A stretch of 64,000 nt of DNA from positions 233,571-297,570 of the forward strand of contig NZ_JAGISH010000003.1 of the NCBI RefSeq assembly GCF_017813235.1, read 5' to 3'. The stretch comes from Sagittula salina. GTDB taxonomy: Bacteria > Pseudomonadota > Alphaproteobacteria > Rhodobacterales > Rhodobacteraceae. A model generated the notes under the pieces. That model was not told the DNA's origin. It saw only the letters and a program-made list of their open reading frames with translations, and did not search any database. This document shows positions 49,732 to 58,732 of the stretch, one piece after another. The position numbers and the translations under genes are program-made. Within the stretch, counting starts at the first letter, position 1. Each line of letters begins with the position of its first letter.

Positions 49732-50976
49732 ATGACTTTTCGAAGCCTTTCACTCTTATCGACTATCGTTTTTTCCGTATCCTTAATTTCCACGCCAGCA
49801 CTTGCTGCCCCGCGCAACTGCGCCCAGATCGATGGGCAGACGATCTACATGAATTCCAAGGGATCGAATGAACCTGTCGAAATGCTCGCAGGCGAAACGC
49901 TGATCCTGAACACATCCACACCCTCGACCGTTTCGATTTCCATCGAATACAACGGAAGCGGTGGCACGGATGACAGCATTTGCCTCGCCGCCCCAAGCGG
50001 CGGCTGTGACGGCCACATCCACACGGCGCAGCTAAACGGGACATATATGATCCAGGGGTTCACCGGCAATTCCGGCACAGTCAGGGTCCAGTGTGGCGCG
50101 AACCTCACTCCGCCAGCCATAGAGGCCGGCGGCACATCGGCGGGGGTTGTGACGGCACAGGGCACCGGCGCGCTGACCTCTGGCGCGGCGTCCAGCATGG
50201 CGGTCGGATCGGCCATCAGCAACGCCATCAACGGGTCCGGCCCCGCAGTGTCGACGCAGGGCATCTTTTTGACCACCGGGGGCAGCGCAGGCATGTCCAA
50301 GGGCTGGGTTTCGCTGCAAGGGCGCAGCTTTGACGGCGACGTGGACGGCCGGGCGTATGAATTCACCCTGGGCACCGATTTCCAGGTGGCTGAGGGCACC
50401 CGGCTGGGTCTGTTCGTGTCCACCGGCAAGGCCGATCTGGACGTAAGCGGAACCAGCGTCGACAGCACGGCGCTGACCTACGGCCCCTATTTCAAGACGC
50501 AGATCTCGGGCATGTACGAGATCACCGGCTACGCCGCCTTTGCCAAGCCCGAGTACACGGTGGGCGGGACGTCATACGATGCAGAACGTCGCAGCGGCGG
50601 CCTGACCGTCAACGCCAACTACGTCTGGGGCAACACGCAGGTGCAAAGCTTTCTGGGTGTGTCCGGCTTCAAGGAGGACCACCCGGCAGCGGGCGCATTG
50701 GCCGCGCGCGAGGTCAACATGGTGACAGGGTCCATCGGGACAAAGGCGACTTTCGCAAGCGGCAGCGCCTTGCAACCCTACCTGTCCATCAGCGCGGATT
50801 TCTCGCGCTTTGACGATGGCGTGAACGGTCGAAAAACGCATTCGACACCGCGTCTGGGCACCGGTTTCGACTATGCGACCGGCGCAGGCAACCTGTCGAT
50901 GGACGTGAACGGCGGTCGCATCCTGGAAGGGACGCGCGATGTCGAGGTGCGGTTGAAGTACGATTTCAGCTTCTGA
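49732..50976 (+). CDS. Outer-membrane autotransporter-type beta-barrel protein
   Basis: This 414-residue protein has a Sec signal peptide (1-24, ending TPALA). A small N-terminal domain (about 25-125) has four Cys that could form two disulfides. A Gly/Ser/Ala-rich linker follows. The C-terminal part of about 260 residues shows alternating amphipathic strands typical of an autotransporter barrel, ending in KYDFSF with the terminal Phe recognised by the BAM complex. The passenger is too small for a classical autotransporter, so it may be an adhesin-like surface protein. A decayed relative of its barrel lies 1.2 kb downstream. Confidence 0.8.
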   Translation: MTFRSLSLLSTIVFSVSLISTPALAAPRNCAQIDGQTIYMNSKGSNEPVEMLAGETLILNTSTPSTVSISIEYNGSGGTDDSICLAAPSGGCDGHIHTAQLNGTYMIQGFTGNSGTVRVQCGANLTPPAIEAGGTSAGVVTAQGTGALTSGAASSMAVGSAISNAINGSGPAVSTQGIFLTTGGSAGMSKGWVSLQGRSFDGDVDGRAYEFTLGTDFQVAEGTRLGLFVSTGKADLDVSGTSVDSTALTYGPYFKTQISGMYEITGYAAFAKPEYTVGGTSYDAERRSGGLTVNANYVWGNTQVQSFLGVSGFKEDHPAAGALAAREVNMVTGSIGTKATFASGSALQPYLSISADFSRFDDGVNGRKTHSTPRLGTGFDYATGAGNLSMDVNGGRILEGTRDVEVRLKYDFSF

Positions 50977-51280
50977 CCTGAACGACGCGCGGCGGGTCCT
51001 CAGCCGGACCTCGCCCCCCGCAGCGCATCGACGGCCACGGGCAGATTCTGGACAGCCTGTTGCAGCAGGGGACGGCCGCGGTTGACCAGTGCCTGCCCCG
51101 CAGCTAGCGCCGCTTTGATCGACGCCTTTTCAGGCCTGTTCCGCCTCCTGCCTTGCCGGGGGCGGTACGCTCTTGTGGTCCCGGCACGACCTTGGCCCGG
51201 CAACGAAACTGCAGCCCGCACTGGACGCCTGCCCCATGCGCGCGTCACGGCTTGGGATGATGAATGCTGTACAGACCGGG
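50977..51280. other. Unrecognised sequence at the edge of the phage remnant
   Basis: About 300 bases follow the barrel gene. A minus-strand frame here reads ASIKAALAAGQALVNRGRPL near its end, possibly another phage gene fragment, but I cannot assign it. Confidence 0.35.
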
Positions 51281-51544
51281 CTAACTGGATGCGCTGACCC
51301 GCGCGACACCTGAACAGGCCGCCACCATCCCGGAAAGCTTCGGCTCCGGCCGGTCGTTCTGGTGTCCGTAGTCCACCGGCAGGTCGATCCCGCCGCCGTC
51401 GAAGGCGGCAGGCAGCGCCTGCGGCTTGTCCAGGACAAAGCGCCGCCCGTCGCGCGCATCGTTCCGCCCGATGTGCAGGAGCGTCACCCATTCGGGCGCG
51501 CAGGCCAGCGCGTGGTCACACGGGACGATGACAGTTTGCGTCAT
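51281..51544 (-). pseudogene. Truncated Mu-like phage protease/scaffold (gpI) gene
   Basis: This 87-codon frame reads APEWVTLLHIGRNDARDGRR and FVLDKPQALPAAFDGGGIDL, then PVDYGHQNDRPE. That is the N-terminal signature of the Mu gpI-type head protease, which normally exceeds 300 residues. The sequence breaks off soon after this motif, so it is a fragment. It lies two bases after the decoration-protein remnant on the same strand. Confidence 0.7.
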
Positions 51545-51546
51545 GG

Positions 51547-51995
51547 TCAGACGGCCCGTGCCGGGGCGCCGTCGACGCGCACCCAGACGCCTTCTGCCGC
51601 CAGCGCATCCACGATCCTGGCGGGGGAGCGCGCGCCGGTGCCGTCACTCGCGGCAACGGTCTGGTCCTCGACCAGCTGGCAGAGGCCGTCACCGTCCGCC
51701 GCGTCCACCGCGTCGGCCCCGTGGGTGCGTGCCAGGAACACGCCGGGACGCCAGTTGGCCGTCACCGCGCCCGCCGCGCCGCCGGTGTTGTCCACCGCCG
51801 GTTCGGCGCGGCCCACACCGGTGCAGCCGGTCGCGGTCGCACCGGGACGGAGGTTGCCCGCTGCACCGCGCATCAGGAGCGCGCCCGCGTAGATGTTGAC
51901 GCCAGCCGGGACCGGCTTTGCTGGTTGTCTCCAGCGCGGGACGGGGTGTTGCGGTCGGAAGTCAGAGCCGCCGTGGATCCGGTCCTTACCGTGAC
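51547..51995 (-). pseudogene. Frameshifted capsid decoration-like phage gene
   Basis: The N-terminal part reads VTVRTGSTAALTSDRNTPSR in one frame. After a shift near 51915 the rest reads VPAGVNIYAGALL, AAGNLRPGATATG, VGRAEPAVDNTGGAAGAV and VEDQTVAASDGTGARS. This pattern is typical of the small capsid-decoration/structural protein encoded next to the major head gene of Mu-like prophages. The shift and the lack of a clear start mark it as decayed. Confidence 0.65.
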
Positions 51996-52168
51996 GCTGC
52001 CAGGTAGGGCATGACGATCAGGTCAGCCGTGCCCGTCCACTCGTTGGTTTCGCCATCCGGGCACGGCCCGCTGCCCAGCAGCTTGAGCGCGGCGCTTTCC
52101 ATCGACGGCCGCACGATGAGCCTCGTCGGCTTCGCGCACAAAACACGTCCCCCCGGAGCTGCGGAAGT
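51986..52168 (-). pseudogene. C-terminal fragment of a Mu-like major head protein (gpT)
   Basis: About 60 codons read GGRVLCAKPTRLIVRPSMES, then AALKLLGSGPCPDGETNEW, then TGTADLIVMPYLAASR before a TAA. The KPT-LIV-PS-E...NEW-GTA-LIV-PYLA pattern is the end of the Mu gpT-type capsid protein. A stop codon in frame at its 5' side and the absence of the first ~240 residues show truncation. Confidence 0.65.
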
Positions 52169-52196
52169 TCATCATGGTGGCAGGCGCGGCGGCAGG

Positions 52197-52458
52197 CTGA
52201 ACGGCTCCGTCGCGACGAAGCCGAGTTTCGCCGCCGGTCTGCGCTGCAGCCCCATGTCTCCATCGGGGCGGATTTCTCGCGCTCCGACGACGCCACAAAC
52301 AGGCATGAAACGCACGGCGCACAGCATTTTGGGAACCGGTTTCGCCTATCGGATCGGCGCGGCGGCTTGTCCTTCGGCATATTCGGCATGAATGGCGGGC
52401 GCGCCCTGAAGGACACCCACGATGTCGAGATGACAGTGTGATGCAATTTCAGTTTCAG
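52197..52458 (+). pseudogene. Decayed copy of the beta-barrel C terminus
   Basis: When frame shifts are allowed, this stretch reads LNGSVATKPSFAAGL, then HVSIGADFSRSDDATNRHETH, then GTGFAYRIGA, then MNGGRALKDTHDVEMTV. It aligns end to end with the last 90 residues of the intact protein at 49732-50976 (TGSIGTKATFASGS, LSISADFSRFDDG, GTGFDYATGA, VNGGRILEGTRDVEVRL). At least two frameshifts and a premature stop are present. Confidence 0.7.
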
Positions 52459-52820
52459 CACCGCCAGTGGATTTGCGGATCAGTCCGCGCGCAATCGAAG
52501 CTGTTCCACAATTTGGGAGAGCGTGCCGATGTCGCGCTCTGGCTTGCCCCCCGCCTCGGGACCTTCTCACCCCCGGCATGGAAGGACACCGTGCCGCATA
52601 TCGAGTCTGCGCCCCGCCGCGCAACCGGGATCCGGCTGGCGCCGCGTCAGACCCTCGGCCCGGCGGAGAGGAACAAATATTCGGTTATCCCGCCAGCATG
52701 AAGCCAAACGAAAAACGGGTCCACCAGACGCTCTCTCGGCAGTGACCTGCTTGAGGAGAGCGCACGGCGGCCCGGCTTGAAACACGAGACCCAGGCTGCG
52801 CTTTCCCGCGAACTGCGTCC
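52459..52820. other. Intergenic region, no gene recognised
   Basis: About 360 bases between the decayed barrel copy and the DUF1150 gene contain short open frames on both strands without family sequence. It may be further eroded accessory DNA. Confidence 0.45.
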
Positions 52821-53051
52821 TCAATGCACCGTAACGGGCGCAAGGTCGTTCTGCCGTGCCAGCACGAAGGCCAGCTTTCGGTCCTTCACCAGAGCCAGAC
52901 GCTCGCCATCGGCGCGGTGCACGGCATAAAGCGTTTCACTCCCGCCCACCTGTTCACGCACGTCGTCAGGCAGATCGGAGGCCTTCACCGACCGTACATA
53001 GACCGTGCGGCCCTCATCCATAAGTTTGGAAAAGTCGTACTTCGCATGCAT
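52821..53051 (-). CDS. DUF1150 family protein
   Basis: This 76-residue protein matches the DUF1150 family of alphaproteobacteria (VYVRSVKASDLPDDVREQVGG, YAVHRADGERLALVKDRKLAF). Its function is not known. It starts four bases after the Hsp20 gene, the usual location of the family, so it is probably heat-induced with it. Confidence 0.88.
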   Translation of the reverse strand: MHAKYDFSKLMDEGRTVYVRSVKASDLPDDVREQVGGSETLYAVHRADGERLALVKDRKLAFVLARQNDLAPVTVH

Positions 53052-53055
53052 CGTC

Positions 53056-53466
53056 TTACCCCTTTCTGATCCTGATCGTCTGCACCACGGTTTCCGGTGG
53101 CGCCTGCGTGAGGTCGACGTGCAAAAGGCCGTTCTCCATCACAGCTTCGCCCACTTCGACGTTATCCGCCAAAACAAATGTGCGTTGGAATTGACGCGCG
53201 GCAATGCCGCGATGCAGAAATACGCGTTCCGCCCCGTCGTCGCGCGACCGTCCGCGGATCACAAGCTGTCGATCCTCCACGGTGATCGACAGGTCTTCCT
53301 CGCGGAACCCGGCCACGGCGAGCGTGATTCTGTAGGATCGCTCCGAGGTCTGTTCGATGTTGAAGGGCGGATATCCCTCCGAGGATTTCGCGGTACGTTC
53401 AAGCAACCGCTCCAGCTGTTCGAACCCCAGCATATGGGGATACGACCCCAAAGTGAGTTTGGTCAT
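53056..53466 (-). CDS. Small heat shock protein, Hsp20/IbpA family
   Basis: This 136-residue ATP-independent holdase has an alpha-crystallin domain (about 30-125). Typical parts are YPPFNIEQTSERSYRITLAVAGF, LVIRGR and FLHRGIAARQFQRTFVLAD, with the IRIRKG end. The ATG at 53466 gives the standard IbpA-like N terminus (MTKLTLGSYPHMLGFEQLERLL). A sigma-32-like promoter lies upstream. Confidence 0.93.
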   Translation of the reverse strand: MTKLTLGSYPHMLGFEQLERLLERTAKSSEGYPPFNIEQTSERSYRITLAVAGFREEDLSITVEDRQLVIRGRSRDDGAERVFLHRGIAARQFQRTFVLADNVEVGEAVMENGLLHVDLTQAPPETVVQTIRIRKG

Positions 53467-53535
53467 GTCTTGCCTCTCAGTCCTTGCATCAAGCGACCGT
53501 GCTGCCCGCGTCCCGAAAGGCGACGTGAGCAATTC

Positions 53536-53566
53536 AAATATGGGAAACGGCTTTTGCAGGTGCAAG
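53536..53566 (-). promoter_or_regulatory. Heat-shock (RpoH/sigma-32-like) promoter of hsp20
   Basis: On the minus strand CTTG (53566-53563) is followed after 18 bases by CCCATATTT (53544-53536), about 70 bases before the hsp20 ATG. This matches the CTTG...CCCATNT pattern of RpoH promoters in alphaproteobacteria. Confidence 0.65.
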
Positions 53567-53630
53567 GGGCTTTGCGCGAAGCCTTCGATTCGCTATGTTG
53601 ACAACTCTGTAGAGCAGCGGGAGCACTTGC

Positions 53631-53855
53631 ATGAACGCGCCGTCTGACCTGTCGATGAAGAGCGAGGACGTCCTTCGGGTGGAACTCGAGGTCTTCCGCC
53701 GCGAACACCGCGACCTCGATGAGTCGATCCGTGCCCTCCAGGCTACCGGAACCGCCGACCAGATCACCCTTCAGCGGCTGAAGAAGAAGAAACTGTCGCT
53801 GAAGGACCGCATCGCCCAGATCGAGGACCGGCTGCTGCCCGACATCATCGCCTGA
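53631..53855 (+). CDS. DUF465 (YdcH-like) family protein
   Basis: This 74-residue, highly charged, helical protein has the DUF465 pattern [20 protein letters not shown] and [22 protein letters not shown] and probably forms a coiled coil. Function is unknown. It is divergent from hsp20 and lies 98 bases before purE. Confidence 0.88.
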   Translation: MNAPSDLSMKSEDVLRVELEVFRREHRDLDESIRALQATGTADQITLQRLKKKKLSLKDRIAQIEDRLLPDIIA

Positions 53856-53953
53856 TCCCCCGACCGGGGGCGGGGGCCGCTTCGCCTTGCCGCGCGCCGC
53901 CGCCGCTGTATAGTCGGGATTCCCGCGACCCGCCCGCTACCCGGAGGACGAGA

Positions 53954-54439
53954 ATGAGCATTCAGATCGGCATCATCATGGGCAGCCAGTCCGACTGGCC
54001 GACGATGCGGGAGGCCGCCGACGTCCTTGATGAACTGGACATCCCTTACGAGTGCAGAATCGTCTCCGCCCACCGCACGCCGGACCGGCTCTGGGACTAC
54101 GGCAAGACCGCCGTGACACGCGGATTGAAGGTCATCATCGCGGGCGCGGGTGGCGCGGCTCACCTCCCCGGCATGATGGCGTCGAAGACCCGTGTGCCGG
54201 TGATCGGCGTGCCGGTGCAGACCAAGGCGCTGTCCGGCGTCGATTCGCTCTACTCGATCCTGCAGATGCCGCGCGGTTTCCCCGTTGCCACCATGGCCAT
54301 CGGCGCCGCCGGGGCAAAGAACGCAGGACTGATGGCCGCCGCCATTCTGGCCAACGAGGACACGTCCCTGGCCGCGCGCCTCGATGCCTGGCGCGCCGCC
54401 CTCTCCGCCTCCATACCCGACGAACCCGTCCGAGACTGA
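53954..54439 (+). CDS. purE: N5-carboxyaminoimidazole ribonucleotide mutase
   Basis: This 161-residue class I PurE converts N5-CAIR to CAIR in purine synthesis. The active-site motif is GSQSDWPTM at the N terminus, with [31 protein letters not shown] and [19 protein letters not shown] following. GGAGG-like sequence precedes the ATG. Its partner purK follows after a 285-base spacer carrying a dispersed repeat. Confidence 0.97.
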   Translation: MSIQIGIIMGSQSDWPTMREAADVLDELDIPYECRIVSAHRTPDRLWDYGKTAVTRGLKVIIAGAGGAAHLPGMMASKTRVPVIGVPVQTKALSGVDSLYSILQMPRGFPVATMAIGAAGAKNAGLMAAAILANEDTSLAARLDAWRAALSASIPDEPVRD

Positions 54440-54457
54440 CCGCGCGCTCCTCCCCCG

Positions 54458-54518
54458 CTTCTTCGGTTTCCAAATACCGCGGGGGTGAGGCCGCAGGCCG
54501 AGGGGGCAGCGCCCCCTT
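54458..54518 (+). repeat. Dispersed intergenic element, copy B
   Basis: The core CTTCTTCGGTTTCCAAATAC is followed by CGCGGGGG and, after a short GC-rich stretch, a GAGGGGGC/GCCCCCTT-type hairpin. It lies between purE and purK and could limit read-through between them. Confidence 0.65.
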
Positions 54519-54724
54519 TCACCGCTGCCAACCGGCGCCAAGGCGGCTCTCGCGTTTCGGAGCATCCACGGGTCCAGATCCCACCTTGGGGATGGCCACC
54601 TTGGAAGGGCACCGCGATCATCGGTGGCTCCGGGACACCTCCAGCCCCGTCACCCACAACGGGGAGAGCCCTTGCAACGCGACTCTTCCCGCGCCAAAAG
54701 CCTGTGGACACAGGAGGCCCGACC

Positions 54725-55792
54725 ATGACCACTCCCCTTCCCATCGGATCGACCATCGGCATTCTCGGCGGCGGCCAACTGGGCCGGATGCTTTCGGTCG
54801 CCGCCTCCCGACTTGGCTTTCGCACGGTGATCTTCGAACCCGGCGCCGACTGCCCCGCCTCCCATGTCGCGCAGGCCCATATCCAGGCGTCTTACGAGGA
54901 CGCGGCGGCCTTGCGCCGGTTCGCGGAGCGCGTGGACGTCATCACCTACGAATTCGAAAACATACCGACCTCCGCCCTCGACATCCTCGAAGCTCTGCGG
55001 CCGATCCACCCGAACCGTGAGGCGCTGCGCATCAGTCAGGACCGCCTGACGGAGAAGACCTTCCTGAGCAATCTCGGCCTGACGACCGCGCCCTTCGCCG
55101 ATATTCCCGATGCGGCCGCGCTGGACGGGGCCCTGCAAACCATCGGCACGCCGTCTATTCTGAAGACGCGGCGCTTTGGCTACGACGGCAAGGGACAAGC
55201 CCGCCTGTCGTCGCCGCGGGAGGCCGCGCAGGCGTTCTCCGACATGAACGGCGCACCCGCCATCCTTGAGGGATTCGTGGATTTCAGCCTCGAAGTCTCC
55301 ATCATCGCGGCGCGCAGCCAGGACGGGCAGGTTTCGGCCTACGACCCCGGTGAAAACGTCCACGAGGGCGGCATCCTGCGCACCACCACCGTTCCTGCAA
55401 AGATCCCCGCGCGGCTCCAGACCGATGCCGTGCTTCTGGCGGCCAAGATCCTGAACGCGCTCGAATACGTCGGTGTCATGGGGGTGGAGCTTTTCGTCAC
55501 GCCGACGGCGCTGATCGTCAACGAGATCGCGCCCCGCGTACACAATTCCGGTCACTGGACGCAGAACGGCTGCACCGTCGACCAGTTCGAACAGCACATC
55601 CGGGCCGTCGCGGGCTGGCCGCTGGGCAATGGCGAGCGGCATTCGGACGTGACGATGGCAAACCTGATCGGTGACGACATGGACCGCGTGCCCGCGCTGG
55701 CACAGGACGGCGCCTGCGCGCTGCACCTTTATGGCAAGGCAGAGGTGAAGCCGGGCCGCAAGATGGGTCACGTCAACCGCGTCACCGACTGA
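54725..55792 (+). CDS. purK: N5-carboxyaminoimidazole ribonucleotide synthase
   Basis: This 355-residue ATP-grasp enzyme makes N5-CAIR from AIR, bicarbonate and ATP. The N-terminal ILGGGQLGRMLSVAASRLGF, the ATP-site KTRRFGYDGKGQ and NEIAPRVHNSGHWTQNGC are the family marks. The ATG at 54725 is chosen because PurK sequence begins there; the frame is open for 240 bases upstream without homology. Confidence 0.96.
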   Translation: MTTPLPIGSTIGILGGGQLGRMLSVAASRLGFRTVIFEPGADCPASHVAQAHIQASYEDAAALRRFAERVDVITYEFENIPTSALDILEALRPIHPNREALRISQDRLTEKTFLSNLGLTTAPFADIPDAAALDGALQTIGTPSILKTRRFGYDGKGQARLSSPREAAQAFSDMNGAPAILEGFVDFSLEVSIIAARSQDGQVSAYDPGENVHEGGILRTTTVPAKIPARLQTDAVLLAAKILNALEYVGVMGVELFVTPTALIVNEIAPRVHNSGHWTQNGCTVDQFEQHIRAVAGWPLGNGERHSDVTMANLIGDDMDRVPALAQDGACALHLYGKAEVKPGRKMGHVNRVTD

Positions 55793-56076
55793 CCGCGCCG
55801 GCCCGTGGGACGTTAACCCAGTTCCGCGCCGCCGGCAAACGAGGCACAGCCCCGCACAATCCGTGCCCACCCCATGCGCATGGCCCGCGTGGGTCATGCG
55901 TTAACCTCTGCCCTCATATCGCTCACCGAATATGTGACGCAGGCAATTAGCTGCGACCCGCATCTATCTCTTGCCTGAACCGGCCGGGTCGCTTACCTAG
56001 GCCGACGCGGCCGCACGGGCGGGCGCCCCCGATTTCCACCCGAATCCGTTTCGCCGCAGACCGAAAGCGCGCCCCC

Positions 56077-57534
56077 ATGTCCGCCATCGAAGCCCACGGC
56101 ACCCTGCCGCCCCCCGAAACCGTAACCGAGACCGACACCCGGGACAGACAAGTGATTCTGTTGCTGCTCGTCTCTGCCTTTACGGTCATTTTGAACGAAA
56201 CCATCATGGGCGTGGCCCTGCCGCGCCTGATGGCCGATCTCGGCGTTACTGCCAGCGCCGGGCAATGGCTGACCACCGCCTTCCTGCTGACCATGGCCGT
56301 GGTGATCCCGATCACCGGCTTCCTGCTGCAGCGACTGGCGACACGGTCCGTCTTTCTGACCGCCATGGGGCTGTTTTCCATCGGCACCCTGATCTGCGCC
56401 ACCGCGCCGGGACTGGGCCAGTTGATCGCGGGGCGCGTGGTGCAGGCGGGGGGCACGGCGATGATGATGCCGCTCCTGATGACCACCGTCATGACGCTGG
56501 TGCCGCCCGCGTCGCGGGGCAAGACGATGGGCAATATCTCCATCGTGATCTCTGTGGCACCGGCCATCGGGCCGACGATTTCCGGCATCATCCTGAACCT
56601 GCTCGACTGGCGGTGGATGTTCTGGCTGGTGCTGCCCATCGGGCTTTCCGCACTGGCGCTGGGTTACATGCGGCTGGTGAACGTCAACGAACCCAAGGCG
56701 CGCCCGCTCGACCTGCTGTCTATTCCGCTTGCTGCGGTTGGCTTTGGCGCGCTGGTCTACGGGTTGTCCACTATCGGAGAGCCGCAAGGCGACACACCGG
56801 TGCAGCCTTGGATGCCGCTCGCCCTCGGCGCCGTGGTTATCGCGCTCTTTGCGTGGCGACAGCTGGCGCTTGGCCCGCAGGGGCGCGCATTGCTGGACCT
56901 GCGCACCTTCGGAGTGCGGGTCTTTGCCGTCTCGGTCGTGATGATGGGGTTTGCCATGATGGCGCTCTTCGGGATGATCATTCTGTTGCCGATCTACATG
57001 CAGACCGTTCTGGGGATGGAACCGCTGGAAGCCGGGCTTTCCCTTCTGCCCGGCGGGCTTCTGATGGGGCTCATGGCCCCCACCGTCGGGCGGCTTTATG
57101 ATCGTATAGGCGCGCGGCGGCTTGTGATCCCCGGCGCGCTGATGGTCAGCGCCGGGCTTTGGCTCATGGGTGCGCTGCACGCCGAAACCGCCGTGTGGCA
57201 TGTGCTCGTCTGCCATGTCATTCTGATGGTCGGGCTGGGGCTGCTGTTCACGCCACTCTTCACCTCTGCGTTGGGGTCGCTGCCAAAGGACCTCTATGCG
57301 CATGGCTCCGCCGTCCTCGGCACCGTGCAGCAGGTGGCCGGGGCCGCCGGCATCGCGCTCTTCGTGTCGATCATGTCGCTGCGCATCGCCACCACGAGCG
57401 CCGAGGGGCTGGACCTCGTGCACGCCACGGCCGCGGGTACGCGGGCGGGGTTTCTGACCGGTGGCGCGCTCTCGCTCCTGCTGATCGCCGCGGGCTTCTT
57501 CGTCCGCCGCCCGCCGGATGCATCGTCCGATTAA
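56077..57534 (+). CDS. MFS multidrug transporter, DHA2 (EmrB/QacA) family
   Basis: This 485-residue inner-membrane drug:proton antiporter has about 14 hydrophobic segments. Family motifs include LNETIMGVALPRLMADLG near helix 1, WLTTAFLLTMAVVIP, and RVVQAGGTAMMMPLLMTTV near helix 4, with SVAPAIGPTISGIIL as motif C. No membrane-fusion (EmrA-like) partner or regulator is adjacent, so it may work alone. The substrate is unknown. Confidence 0.92.
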   Translation: MSAIEAHGTLPPPETVTETDTRDRQVILLLLVSAFTVILNETIMGVALPRLMADLGVTASAGQWLTTAFLLTMAVVIPITGFLLQRLATRSVFLTAMGLFSIGTLICATAPGLGQLIAGRVVQAGGTAMMMPLLMTTVMTLVPPASRGKTMGNISIVISVAPAIGPTISGIILNLLDWRWMFWLVLPIGLSALALGYMRLVNVNEPKARPLDLLSIPLAAVGFGALVYGLSTIGEPQGDTPVQPWMPLALGAVVIALFAWRQLALGPQGRALLDLRTFGVRVFAVSVVMMGFAMMALFGMIILLPIYMQTVLGMEPLEAGLSLLPGGLLMGLMAPTVGRLYDRIGARRLVIPGALMVSAGLWLMGALHAETAVWHVLVCHVILMVGLGLLFTPLFTSALGSLPKDLYAHGSAVLGTVQQVAGAAGIALFVSIMSLRIATTSAEGLDLVHATAAGTRAGFLTGGALSLLLIAAGFFVRRPPDASSD

Positions 57535-57550
57535 GACCGGGCTGGGGCGC

Positions 57551-58693
57551 TCAGGCGAAGAAGCGTTCCGCCACCGGCCCGGTCATCCAGGCCACCTGCC
57601 CGCCCGCCAGCGTCGCCACGATGCGGCGGCTGCCATGCTCCATCACGATGAGGTCGGCGCGCTTGCCGGTCTCCAGCGCGCCCCGGTCCGCCAGCCCCAG
57701 CAGACGCGCCGGGCCTTCGGAAACCAGCCGCCAGGCGGCGGGTTCGTCCAGCAGGCCCAGTTCGACACAGCGCCACGCGGCCCGCGCGGGTGACGGGTAG
57801 TGGTAGTCCGAGGCCAGCGCATCGCACAGCCCCGCCGCAATCAGCGCCTGCGCCGAGGCATTGCCCGCATGCGACGCGCCACGCACCACGTTGGGCGCAC
57901 CCAGCACTGTGAAATCGCCCGACGCACGGGCTGCAAGCGCCGCCTCCTCCGTCTCCGGAAATTCGCTGACCCGCGCGCCCCGGCCGCGCCATTCGGCCCG
58001 CGTCGCGGCGGTGCGGTCGTCGTGGCTTCCCAGCGTGACACCCTTTGCCGCCAGCCGCCGGCACAGCGCATCCAGTGCGGGCGCGACCTCCGGCCCCCGC
58101 GCGTGCAGGTCGAGCAGCAGCCGGAAATAGTCGTCGGGGTTGCGGCGGCTCTTCAGCGCCTGCCCGGTCAGCCGCGGCGGCTTTCGCCCCTCCGCCAGCC
58201 GATCGTGCGGCAGGTGATCGTTGAAGACGACGTAGCGGATGCCAAAGCGGTCTATGGCCGCCTCCGCCGCTTCGAACGCCTCCAGGTAATGCGTCTCAAG
58301 CCGCAGTTGCAGGCGCATGTCCACGGCGACGGATCCCCGCATGAGGGCAACTGACTCGAAAACCTCCTGCGCAAACGCAGGTCCGCGCAGCCCGCCTTCC
58401 CACGACCAGAACTGCGCGATCACGGCGGTGGTGATACCGCAGGCGGCCAGCTCCGACGAAACAGCGAGCATCCCGGCATCGCGTTCCCGCAACGCGCCCC
58501 GGCGCGGCGCCATGTGGCGTTCGAACCCGTCGCCATGCGCGTCGACGATCCCCGGCAACACGTCATGACCTGACAGATCGACGCGCCGCGCCACGGCGTC
58601 GGTCACCAGACCGCCCGCCAACGACAGCGGCGTGTCCGTCCACCCTTCGGGCCGCAGCACGCGCGCCCCTTCCAATGTGATCTCAAGGCTCAT
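57551..58693 (-). CDS. phnM: PhnM-like alpha-D-ribose 1-methylphosphonate 5-triphosphate diphosphatase
   Basis: This 380-residue amidohydrolase-superfamily enzyme resembles PhnM of the C-P lyase pathway. Metal-site and family sequences are VLPGIVDAHGDGFERHMAPRRG, VVFNDHLPHDRLA, LGSHDD, VLGAPNVVRGASHAGN and LASDYHYPSP. The rest of the phn operon is not in the window, so it is an isolated copy. The start at MSLEIT matches PhnM length; the reading frame extends 1.3 kb further upstream only as a GC-driven shadow over other genes. Confidence 0.88.
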   Translation of the reverse strand: MSLEITLEGARVLRPEGWTDTPLSLAGGLVTDAVARRVDLSGHDVLPGIVDAHGDGFERHMAPRRGALRERDAGMLAVSSELAACGITTAVIAQFWSWEGGLRGPAFAQEVFESVALMRGSVAVDMRLQLRLETHYLEAFEAAEAAIDRFGIRYVVFNDHLPHDRLAEGRKPPRLTGQALKSRRNPDDYFRLLLDLHARGPEVAPALDALCRRLAAKGVTLGSHDDRTAATRAEWRGRGARVSEFPETEEAALAARASGDFTVLGAPNVVRGASHAGNASAQALIAAGLCDALASDYHYPSPARAAWRCVELGLLDEPAAWRLVSEGPARLLGLADRGALETGKRADLIVMEHGSRRIVATLAGGQVAWMTGPVAERFFA

Positions 58694-58732
58694 AGCCTTC
58701 GCCTTACGCCGATCCGACGCCGTGGAAAAGAC

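Noticed and set aside
54485..54724. 80-codon N-terminal extension of PurK
   Set aside because: PurK proteins begin at the ILGGGQLGRM motif; the extension coincides with the dispersed repeat and is not conserved sequence.
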